Part shown: piece after piece, positions 47,034 to 57,275 of the stretch
Layout: each line of letters opens with the position of its first letter
Position numbering within the stretch: position 1 is the stretch's first letter
NCBI GenBank assembly: GCA_002812745.2
Contig: NCSJ02000048.1
Coordinates: forward strand, 119,298 to 183,297
Length of the DNA stretch: 64,000 bases
DNA from: Scytalidium lignicola
Lineage: Eukaryota > Ascomycota > Leotiomycetes
Reading direction: 5' to 3'
The notes under the pieces: model-generated
What the model was told of the DNA's origin: nothing
The model's database searches: none
What the model saw: only the letters and a program-made list of their open reading frames with translations
Made by a program: the position numbers and the translations under genes

Positions 47034-49292
47034 TTACCAAAGTTCAGTTTCCTGTAAATCAAATATTAAGCTAGCGTCATGAGCATAAAATGGCGGCAAA
47101 TATGACTCTGAGTATGTAGCAACCGACTGAACGGCTGGTATGACAAGAGAGTGCTCTAGAGTACTCCACCTAGATTCCCACGTAGCAGGGTTCTCGTAAC
47201 TAGGATCTCCATCAATAATGTACCCAATTTTGCACCGTTCCAAGTATTTATGTGCTGTGGTCTTCCCACCGACAACTGAATATACCTCGGGGACAAGTGA
47301 TGTAGGTTCCAGAGATATATTTGATCCCCTCAAATCATACATATTCAGGATTTTGCGAAGGACCTTCGATCCGGCTCTTGCACTTGAAATCATAATGCCT
47401 TGTTTTTCAAGANGCTTCTAGATCCGTTATTACCATCTCAGCATCTTTACGTATCCTAGCTGGTTCGTGTGGCTGCTCAACAAGTAGGAGGAGAGCTAAA
47501 GTGGTCGCGGTAGAAAGAATCCCCCAACATTGCGCGGCCATCCTTGGTAGTTTTGTGAATGTATCATCATTCATCTCTCTGAGGCTTCGATATACTGACA
47601 GTGCACTTTCTGCAGCTTTAGAACATGTCTCTAATATGTTTGCCTCATATGTCTGTAAGAACGGTCTATACATCCTAATACGGTGGTCATGGATAGATGT
47701 GTGGAACAGGTGAGATTGCCAAGTGATAAAGTCCCACTTGCTAGGAAGATCCGGAGGAGAAATTCCATCATTCATCTGATAGTACCAAGGCAATTGCTCC
47801 AGGAGTGCAAGCACCTCTTCATCAATATTCATAATAAACTCGATAGCAGATAAATTAGCACCATTATCAACATAGAGTTTACTAAACCTTTTGATCGCTT
47901 GAGAGCGAAAGATATTATTGCTAGCTTGGGTCGGCTCACTCAAAGGCCTCGGGGAAAGATTCGTCTCCGCCATATCAATATCATTACAGTTGAGTGGTAG
48001 TGGTACATGTGAGAGGTGGGCTTGGATGAAAGGTTGACGGCCCAGGAACATCGATTGAGAACTTCTCCGGTTAGTAGAACCTATAGCATTTAGATTTAAA
48101 CTTACATATCAGCGCTGCATAACTCCCACCAGATGCGATGTCTCATTTCCTCGTCGAGAGATGTTGAAACTGTAGTCTCCTTGTCGAGTCCAAGTGACTG
48201 GGCGGCCCGAATAGCCTGGCCAAGACAACTAGAGAGTGTTGGCTAGGAAGATAAGATTGGAGTGGTGCCTTACGAGTATAATGTCTCCGAGTCATTTATA
48301 CCATGCCAGTAGAGCTGAGTGACAACAAAGGTTTGAAGCTGGGTGAAGGATGCTTCAGACTCGAAACCGCCTGCATAGAGGCACTGGCGTGAAGCTAAAT
48401 GCCAGGTTCGAGAAAGAGCTTCGGTGTCAGATACACCAAGGGTAATACCAGCCATATTGACTGGAAAACACATAACGCTCACAGACAACATGGCATAGAG
48501 CAAGGACAGCCATATTAGGTCAATCTCGTCAATGTGCATGGACCAAAACTCGGCGTAACATAATTGAAACGAAGGCTTGTGAATAGCATTGTATATCCAG
48601 TTGACATGCTGAGAGAAGTAGGAGACTAGGATATCGCACTGCTCCCGTGTAGGCAACATGTCCACCAGACGCAACCGCCATTGACTAGCCTCATCTACCC
48701 CTATGTGTGAGAATGTTCCTATTTGTGTTGGAGTCTCTGGCGACGTAACAATACAACCCACACTTACCCCATTAGCTCCCGTAATTGAAGGCGATGCTCT
48801 CGATACCAGGAACTGCCTTCTCAGCATCTTCGTCGCCTTAAGCATAGAGTAATGGGAAACTCTCTGCTGAATAAGAGAGCGGAGGTCCGTATCACCTTCC
48901 TGCAACCCAGCACTACTTCCCCGAGGATTAGCATCTAGTAACTCGCTAGAGGTATTGGCTAAGGTACACGGATGACCTGCTGACGGAGAGTGCGGCCACG
49001 TATCGGAGTCATTGTGATCTACTCTTGGAACAGGGCAAGGTGGCAGGATAGGAACACCGGGAGCAGTAACAGGGACCGGCACAGGTGAGCGATGGTTCTG
49101 GCACAGATTCTCACGGCGATATCTGATACAGTTCTGGCAAGGCGTGTCGCGACTACACTTCAGCTTATGTTGTCGGCAGGGGAGACAACTCCAGGTCTGA
49201 CGATTTGGTCTGCGTCGCTGTCGTCGAGGAGGGGCAATTGCTGGCTCTGGAGGCGATGTAGGGGATGGAGATGCTGGTGTTGATGCATACAT
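47034..49292 (-). CDS. Zn2Cys6 transcription factor with fungal-specific regulatory domain
   Basis: Three exons, 49292-48274, 48228-48106 and 48061-47034, with very short introns (45 and 44 nt). The zinc finger is C36-x2-C39-x6-C46-x5-C52-x2-C55-x8-C64 within a Pro/Arg-rich N-tail. The middle regulatory domain contains the hallmarks SQHVNWIYNAIHKPSF, YAGGFES, GQAIRAAQSLGLDKE, EEMRHRIWWELCSADISQSMFLGRQPFI. A single N at 47413 shifts the frame and creates a false stop. Ignoring it gives DLEALEKQGIMISSARAGSKVL and a 722-residue protein. It is a nuclear regulator of the catabolic block to its right by position; its start is ~7 kb from the permease. Two CACGTG sites lie ~200-250 bp upstream. Confidence 0.88.
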
Positions 49293-50092
49293 CACCTAAT
49301 TGTGCCTGTGATTGAGAGTTGAATAGGGAATCCGGTCCTGAAACAGCTAGGAATGAGGATGTACATATCAGTTATGAAGCCGAAATAATTATGGTGAGCA
49401 GGGCAAGAGGTGAGAAGACTAGGCGAGCGAAAGATACGCACAGGCACAGAAGCATGGGAAGATACGTCCTCTGAATTGTCCTATCACGTGTTGAGGATTA
49501 TTACCAGGATTGTGGTGGAGACAAGATAAGATCACGTGCACACATACGTAACGCAGAATGCGGGGTATTAGTCTGCTACAAAAGTCACGATAATTCCCTA
49601 CACAATGACCGGCAAAGCCGAGTCTCAGAATCAATACTTGAAATTACACCTCGATGGTCGAGATATATTCATTTAGCTAGCTCAAAACTTTGTCCTTAAT
49701 TTTTAGCGACTGAGTAGTTCTTACTCCATGTGAACTTATCTGTTAACTTTTAAACGTAGTTTAGCCATTATAATGAATGGCATTTTCATAATTTTCATTC
49801 CTCCAGAGCTTCTTGTAAACAGATTAACCATGAGAAACGCGGCTAAGTCATGTTTGAATCTTACTTTTCACTTATGTAGCTGTCTAAATCGATGATGTGT
49901 AATTAGAGGAACATTAGTTATGCATGCAGAGATAGGCAATAAGTGGTTTCTATTAGCTTAACATCAAAATTACTGAACATCATCCTCTCTCAACACTTAG
50001 TGCAAGTTAGCCGTTAACCCGAAGGGGCACACCTGTTCCAACAAACTAGTAAGCTTCCGAATAAGTACTCAGCGTTAATCCACACTACGCCA
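49293..50092. promoter_or_regulatory. Promoter side of the cluster regulator, with two CACGTG sites
   Basis: TATCACGTG (palindrome 49485-49490) and GATCACGTG (49533-49538) lie 48 bp apart upstream of the regulator. The rest of the 800 bp is AT-rich, with no gene. Confidence 0.4.
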
Positions 50093-51382
50093 TCAATCCA
50101 ATCCCGTGAATATTGGTCTTTCTGGGGACTTGAAGAGTTTACCACCTCGCCAAACGTGAGTTATATTTGTCGGATTAGTAAATATGTTGATATCGTTGAG
50201 TGGATTTGCGGCTAAGGCAATAAAGTCCGCGTCATAGCCTTCCTTGAGCTGGCCAGAAAGAGGTGCCTGCAGGCCCAATGTCCCCGGGGCATTTGCTGTG
50301 GCAGCCTCGATTGCTTGAAGAGGTGTCAGCCCAGCTTCAACGGCATGCTTGAGCTCGATGCCATTCCTGCCATGACTGAAAACAGTACCCGGAGAGCTAA
50401 CCCCAAAGTCTGTGCCTAAGGCAATCTTGACACCAGCTGCAACTGCTCTTCTGTATGCTTCCTTGTGTACTGGGACCATGTCTACGAGTTTTGCATATGA
50501 GCCTGGGTCGAAGGCTCCGCGCATCTCTAGTCCCGCTGCAACAGCTGCTCGTGTTGGGACAAGTGTTATCTTATGCTCAAGCATCGCCTCAAGAACCTCA
50601 TCATCCAGATAAGTCGCATGCTCAATAGTAGTGCATCCGGCCCGCAAGGCTGCCATGATACCTGCTTTACCGTGGCAGTGAGCAGCAACTGCCCGTTCTG
50701 CGCGATTAGCTTCTTCTACTATAGCGGATAGCTCTGCGTCCGAGAACTGCTGGTGATGAGGCTCATCCCTTTTGCTAACTACTCCACCGCTGGCACACAC
50801 TTTGATGACTTTCGCCCCATGACGTAGCTGAGTACGTACTGCTTGGATACACGCATCCACTCCATCGCAAACATGAAAAGGCAAGCCGTTGTTAATCGCA
50901 TCACAGAAATGATGCACGGGAATAGCATGTGCGTCGCCATGGCCACCAGTTTGACTGATAATACCACAGGCCGGATATATCTTCGGTCCAATCAGGACAC
51001 CTTCATCAATCGCCTGGTCTAGATGAACTCCATATCCTCCTAACTCTCTCACTGAGGTGAAGCCTGCATTCAGGACCTGAGAGACGTCAAACGCACATCT
51101 AGCACCTGCCAGAACCTTAGAAGTGTTGTAGATTGCCGAGAAAGCAAACTGTGGACTACCAAAGAAGTGGACATGGCAGTCCCACAGTCCTGGCATTAGC
51201 ACAGGTACGTGGATTACATCTGTTGATTTATATGTTTTGGGAATTGTTGTCTTATGTCCGACATATACGATTCGGGGCCCGTCATATGCAACAGCGCCAT
51301 CAGTAAGTGGTTCTCCACGACCGGGTATCAGTATGTCGGCCGTGATAAGTCGTATAACCGGGCGATGTGGCACGATAGACAT
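50093..51382 (-). CDS. Amidohydrolase, imidazolonepropionase / ochratoxinase-like
   Basis: This intronless gene encodes 429 residues. A TIM-barrel metal-dependent amidohydrolase with a complete binuclear site: H70 and H72 (DCHVHF), the bridging lysine K194 (KVIKVCASGG, likely carboxylated), H235 (AAHCHG), H255 (IEHATY) and D325 (GTDFG). The loop QTGGHGD near residue 146 is typical of the imidazolonepropionase-related group that includes ochratoxinase and Xaa-Pro/Arg dipeptidases. Spacing K-41-H-20-H-70-D matches that group closely. There is no signal peptide, so probably cytosolic. It hydrolyses an amide or cyclic amide C-N bond. It is a neighbour of hydantoinase-type and amidase genes, which supports a role in N-compound breakdown. 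Ochratoxin as the real substrate is only one possibility. Confidence 0.9.
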   Translation of the reverse strand: MSIVPHRPVIRLITADILIPGRGEPLTDGAVAYDGPRIVYVGHKTTIPKTYKSTDVIHVPVLMPGLWDCHVHFFGSPQFAFSAIYNTSKVLAGARCAFDVSQVLNAGFTSVRELGGYGVHLDQAIDEGVLIGPKIYPACGIISQTGGHGDAHAIPVHHFCDAINNGLPFHVCDGVDACIQAVRTQLRHGAKVIKVCASGGVVSKRDEPHHQQFSDAELSAIVEEANRAERAVAAHCHGKAGIMAALRAGCTTIEHATYLDDEVLEAMLEHKITLVPTRAAVAAGLEMRGAFDPGSYAKLVDMVPVHKEAYRRAVAAGVKIALGTDFGVSSPGTVFSHGRNGIELKHAVEAGLTPLQAIEAATANAPGTLGLQAPLSGQLKEGYDADFIALAANPLNDINIFTNPTNITHVWRGGKLFKSPERPIFTGLD

Positions 51383-52434
51383 ACTTGATGTCGGGACTTT
51401 ATGGTTGTAGAAGGGGTTCGACTAGCTGATGAAGCAATGTGCCTTAGCATTTATAATTTCTGAGCTGAAGATAACGAGTGCTCACTGTCTTGATTAAAAC
51501 AGAATACATGGTAGATTATACTCAGTAGATATCTGTTTAGATTATTAATTTCGCCTTGGATCTAATTAATGAATCTATCCTTTAATAACCGCTTCTCTTC
51601 TCCGGACCTCACCAATGCCAATGCTCACCTCCCAAGTCCACCAATCGGTGGATATGAGAACCCTTGGTTGGCCCATCTTTCTATCCTTGACTTATCTTAA
51701 ATCCGGAAGAGTGATAAGTAGCTACCCTTTATGATATTATATATCGAACCAATTATATATCTTTCTTTCCGTATCATGAGTTCTATATTTCTCAATACCT
51801 GACCTTATCCCGTCTATCTAGATCTACTAAGAAGACTGTCCCTCTGGTTTCTAAGGATTTAGTTATCATGATTATTGGCCCTTAACCATGGATCAAGCGG
51901 TCAGGCCATCAAACTTGTGATATCTCTTGGGTTTCTCTTACGTTTAGTTTAAGTGGACAATCGGGAGCGCAGTTCCCCAGTTGCTCCGAAAGCTAAAAAC
52001 ACAATTTGACTGCATCACGACTCATGCTTTCCTTATAAATAATAAATTTAATTCTACTCTTATATATAAGGTTACTTTTAGGTGATAGCGGCTAGTATGA
52101 CTAAGTGTGCTATCTAAAGCTCTTCGAACCGCGTATGGTAAGATAATCTGCCAGGATTTCTGTTATCTAGTTTAGTACCTCTTGCCGTGATAGTTTTTAT
52201 AGTCTTTACATTCCCCTTGAACAAAACAGTTGATCGTGTAGGGAAATAGATGCTCGCCGGTAATAGCTCATAGTCTATATGAGTATTCAGCTATATTTAT
52301 CGCAATTCAATATTCAAACAAAATTCTCTTTGAGTTGTAATGCACAGTCTGAACTTCATATAAATAATACATGTAAAGTATTCTGCTACTGCCGGATTTT
52401 TTCATTTTTTCATTCAGAAATAAAAGATAAGCTT
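51383..52434. promoter_or_regulatory. Upstream region of amidohydrolase with an inverted GATA pair
   Basis: TTATC at 51692-51696 and GATAA at 51713-51717 lie ~20 bp apart in opposite orientation, ~310-340 bp before the start codon. AreA/NIT2-type GATA factors use such closely spaced pairs to switch on nitrogen-scavenging genes. The rest is AT-rich, with no gene. Confidence 0.4.
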
Positions 52435-55400
52435 CTATTTCCCATATTTCTTTATAACGGATTCTGGTTCCTTCCATTCCCACTTCATAGATTGATAGGG
52501 CACATCTAGACTAGAAACCGGATTAGCTACCTTGCCGGGGAGATAAATAACAACAAATGGTTTTATGTATAAGTATGCTTAAGAGAGGTATAGGTCGATC
52601 TTACCCAAAAGAAGCAGGCCCGGCAGCCCTCATTCCTTCCTCGGTTTTCCACAACCGGTGCGCTGGCATCCCAAGCACGCTAACTCGGAGTCCGTACCTG
52701 ATTTCGTGTGTACCTAGAGCCATACCGTCCTGATCTAGCAAACTGATCAAGTCTGGTGTTGTACATACAGTCTCCCGGGTCTTGTCCAGATTGATTTTCG
52801 CTGCATAGAGAAATTCATTCTGTGAGTAAAAATTAGCTTTCAAGGTAACTGATAGTGGATTCACTAGGAATAACCTGAAACGTTATTATCAGTGGACGAG
52901 CGGTAGCATCGATGTCCCCATCTTCATTACATCCTTCGATTGTCACTGTTCCAACGGTCCATCCAGACTCCTCTTTGCGTGAGATATCTACAATCTTGCC
53001 AGCAAAGAGCTCCACAGCACCGGGTATTACAGATACCTAAGAATTAAGGAGTTGGATATTTCCTCACTAATTTCTTTACCCTCAGATGTACTTACTATTG
53101 CTTTCGTCACATCCGTCTTCTCCAATCTTGCCAAATGAACTTCTCGACCGATAGACCAACAAACCGATAAGCTGCGACCAACGCAATATTTCCGGACAAC
53201 ATCACCTGAGAATGGGGCCAGAGTCATCGCATTATACAGACCAGTTTCTATCGCCATTGCACGCTCCATACTCTCGAATCTGGCCGAACTCTGTGAAGAC
53301 ACAATGATCTGGATATTTTCCCGGGCATCTGCGCATGAAGATGGCCATGGGACTGCTTTCTCATAAACATAAGGCAACGCTAGGTCAATCCTGGGAAATG
53401 CCCTCCCCAAACAGTCTGCATCAACCACAGGAATATCCATGCATGCCCCGGCAGCTAAACTAGTCATACCATTTGAGCCCCCTATTTCGGGTCCGATGAA
53501 CCCATCGAACTTCTGAATATTTAGGTACCTTGCGAGCACATTCACCGTGGTGACAAGCTCGTTGTTACCAAGAAGTCGCTCATTGGTCACCGTTGGGGCA
53601 CTATTAATCTTAAGTTAGATATAGATATGACCAGTTAGGCAGGATCCAAATCACCCTACGAATGCTAGTGGAGCCTGTCTCGTAAGCATGAATCATGTGC
53701 AGGTAAAATATAATCACTTACAATATTGGCCGTGTCTGGTAAAGATTCTGGGTCAATGATGCGCATCCTTCCTTTTGGACATGTTCGCAGTCTGTTGAGA
53801 CAATCTAGGTAGGTTGGACGAACAGTTCCTCCACCCCCTTTATAGGTCAGCAAGTCTGTATCCAAAATATAGATTTAATAGATTTAACAGGGGTTGAGGT
53901 CATACCAGTCCCAATGATACAAACGCCTTCAGATATAAAGGCTAGATCAATCTCAGATAAAAACCACTCGCCGGTCTCTTTTGAAACCGTTGGCTCATAC
54001 TGCCGGAGATTCGGATCTGCCAGTGGGTCACACTCAAGATAATCATCATAAACTTTCTCCTCGTGATATCCATTCGTTCTAGGAGAAATATGAATTTCAT
54101 TGATTAATGTTTCTGTATCAATTACTTGCCTCTCCCATCCAAGCTCGCCAACCTGTTGTAAAGTTAGATAAGTAGTGTAGAGAACAAGTCTTACTTACGG
54201 CTTTGATTACGGCTCTAAACGCATTATCACCAATATATGGAAGCGGGAGGAGGTCAAGCTGGACAATGCGAATGGTACTTGGTTGTGCACCATTATTGAT
54301 GGCTAGTTGAATTGCCTGCTCCTTTAAATCTTCCACCATCTGCTCGTGTGACCTCTTGATGGCCACGGAAATTCGATCAACATCGCCTGACACCTATGGA
54401 ATATTTAATAACGCATCATGAATATTTTGGAACCCCTTACTTTGGCAATAGCTGCTCCGACAGCATTTGCAGCATCGAAGAATGGAACTCGAACGCATTC
54501 CTTGACGTTTTCTAGCTTGTCAATCTGGATGATTGATCCACCACCAACTAGAAGAGCAACAACGTCAAGATCAGAAGTCTTCATTGAGTCTATACCCTTC
54601 TTCAGGATACTAGAAATGTGAGCTCGAGCCTTTTCCACCACGCTCAAGGGGGGAGAGATTTCCCATTTTGGTGTTATTCCGACGTCAAACCCAGATGCCA
54701 CGACAATGTCCGTGGCAGTCAACACTGAGCCACCGAAGCATTGGGCGCTGGTTAAAATTTGATATCCAACCGAGTCTGGCCCTACAACCACTGTACCATC
54801 CTCATTTTCATGAACACGAGATCCTCCTCCTAGACCCAAACTCAATACCTCTGGCATGGAGAAAGCTGTTCGCACTCCACCAACCTTAACAATGGCTGGG
54901 GATTGTCTTGGAAAGCCAGTAGAGGAAAGTGCAGCGAAGTCTGCAGAGGTGCCTCCAATATCGATCTAGACTTGTAAGATATGGCACTATGGATGCAGAT
55001 GTTAGAAAGACTCACCATAATGACTTGAGATTTTTCAAGGTCGGTTTTGGAAGATGGTAGATGAATGCCAGATAAAAATACAGCGCCAGTCAAAGAGTTC
55101 TACTTCTTTCAGATACGGAGGACTATCGCAACAGACTTGTAAAACTTACTGTGGCACCGGAAGAGAAAGTCTTAATGGGTACAACACTAGCAGCCTGAGC
55201 TGCCATGGCTGTGCCGTCATTCTGCGTCAGGTAGAGAGGACACCCTAAGCCGAGATTAGAAACGGCCTCTTGGAATCCGTAGATGGTTTCTCTTGCGAGT
55301 CGCAAGATGCTTGCATTCAGGATAGACGCATTCTCTCTTTCTATAAAGCCAGCACTTCCTACATCCCGAGAGCATACAACATCGGCGTTGGGAATGCACT

Positions 55401-56105
55401 GCTGGAGGATGGCTTTCACATGCTCCTCTTGTGTCGGTTCGGAAGTGTCCAGAGTAGAGAAAACACCGATTACCACCACCGTGTCAACGCCCCTGTCCTG
55501 AATTAACTTTGCATGCCTGCGGACTTCCTCTTCATCAATTTTACTAATAAGTCGGCCATCGACTGTGGAGTAAAGTTAAAGATACACATTAGTGAAATGG
55601 CCATTTAGAACTGGCTTTCTATCGAGCAGTAGGAATAGCTTACCCTCGAGTCCGCCAGCTAAGTAGCCAACTGGACCTTCCACCGCGTTGCGCAGTTGGG
55701 GTGGGAAGTCGGTGAATGGCGCCTGCGCCCTTGCAAAGGGACCACAGAGACGAAGAACGGCAACTCGCGAAAGCTTGGATCGGTCCACCTGAATAATGGC
55801 ATTTATGAAGTGTGTAGTGCCAATGTTAACAGATATTATATCGTCGGGTTGGACCCGAGTCTGCTCGAGAAGCCCACGGACGGAATTACAGATACCACTG
55901 GTGATGTCGGGCGTGGTTGGGGATTTGAAGCTAGCAGCGATCTCGACGTGTGGATTGCTGTTTGTTGAAGTATCAGATTGGTCAAAGACTGCTCGAGCCA
56001 GCGCAGCATCCGTGTTGGTCCCTCCTGCAAGATTTTGTCAATTGGCAAACTCCATAGAACAGACGAGGTAAACACACCAACATCCACCCCTATACGATAC
56101 AGCAT
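52435..56105 (-). CDS. Hydantoinase A / DUF917 fusion protein
   Basis: Twelve exons: 56105-56078, 56024-55644, 55562-55150, 55099-55016, 54965-54441, 54393-54199, 54152-53906, 53837-53722, 53608-53096, 53036-52875, 52819-52605 and 52510-52435; 984 residues, all phases fit. The N-terminal half is a hydantoinase-A/oxoprolinase ATPase-type unit: DVGGTNTD (8-15), a second phosphate loop DIGGTSAD (304-311), GLGGGS and LVGGGS. From about residue 610 to the end it is DUF917 (IGTGGGGTVRPTYL, GAxM-like block with APTVTNERL, EIGGSNG, last exon DVPYQSMKWEW). HyuA proteins use ATP to open 5-membered cyclic imides or lactams, normally with HyuB. No HyuB is present here. Least certain joins: the acceptors at 53838 (short branch distance) and 53609. 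Confidence 0.88.
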
Positions 56106-57275
56106 GGTGATCAGAGAGATATTCCACCTTCCTCGGTTTTGTACTTTTCTTGCACTTCTTCTTTCAGATTAGTGCAAAAGTGTCCATACGAGTCCTGACT
56201 GGCATTCACGAGAGTCGTAGGAGGAACATGAGCTTCAGCATACACTGGCGGTTTGTATCGCATAGATGTGTATATATATGTATAGACTCTCAAGTACCAA
56301 GAGATGGAGGATCCCATAGCGGTCTTAGATACAACCGGTGGTGGCCGATAGAGCTGGAAGTTGGAGAGTTTCTGATCATGGAATCCATTATTATCGCACC
56401 CATTCTACTGTCAGCAGTGTCTTCCAACCTCTCCCCCCTTTCGGCAAGCTACGGCCTTGTATGGCACTCAGGCAACAAGATTGCTGCGGCTGTTGATGGG
56501 TTAGCCAGGGCGACAATGTGAGTGGTGGATCTGAACGAGTTTGAAGCGCAGGGATTGCCACTTGACGCAGTCTTTGATAAAGCGGGCTGCTTCAATTGGT
56601 GGGCTTCATCGGCCTTGACGCTAGACGCCAGGTACGGATTACTCATCTAAAGTCAGTTAGGTCGCATCAAAGACTTCCCAAGTCAGTTGCCTTGATATGA
56701 TCTCTTGATCTCAGCTCTAGCAGAGCTCTCGCCTTGTCACTTCTGTCAACCCGCGGAATCCCTCCGCAACTGCTAGGAGATGGTCTCCTAGCTCGTCCAC
56801 GAATTCCTAGTGATAAGTCGTGTCCCCATCTCTGTCTTGCCACTGTGCGTATCTTGTATCTGGCGTATCTGGCTTACCATTCGCATCGGGAATATGCATT
56901 GTGAGAAGCATCACCTTAGCACAGCCCAGGCTTGAGTCTATCAAGCTATCTTGCATGGATTGCGGTTTGCGTCGTCTCTAAATTTGCCTCAATTGGTGCG
57001 CATCCATCCTAGGCACTGCAAGCTCTTGGCTGATCGTTATCTCAAACAGCTCCTACGGTGTTGCGACTCGATTTTTTGTCTCAAGGAAGTCATCAGTTGT
57101 CAATCCTTCTTAAGTCTTCCGTGCTGCTTCTCTTTCCGTGGCCGGGTTTGACATTACAACATTTCTTCCCTTTCACCTGCGCAGGTGTGAACATTTGCAC
57201 TCTCTTAGTAAAGCGGCTACTGCTACTAGATTCTTTGCTCAACTCAAACCGTCTAACTGATCATTGACTCTCGAG
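56106..57275. promoter_or_regulatory. Divergent region between hydantoinase fusion and NCS1 permease
   Basis: 1.17 kb between two divergent start codons. GATAA-type sites occur near 56571, 56813 and (reverse) 57037, fitting nitrogen control. The stretch 56378-56650 holds a coding-like frame listed separately. The right part is pyrimidine-rich leader sequence. Confidence 0.4.
56378..56650 (+). pseudogene. Coding-like frame with one internal TGA, unidentified
   Basis: From ATG 56378 the frame reads 47 codons to TGA (56519-56521) and then 42 more to TAA at 56648. Composition on both sides of the TGA is protein-like (GLVWHSGNKIAAAVDGLAR ... VVDLNEFEAQGLPLDAVF). The opposite strand also has an ATG-started 65-codon frame here, so the strand is not certain. 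I do not recognise a family. It could be a relic of another cluster gene. Confidence 0.25.
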
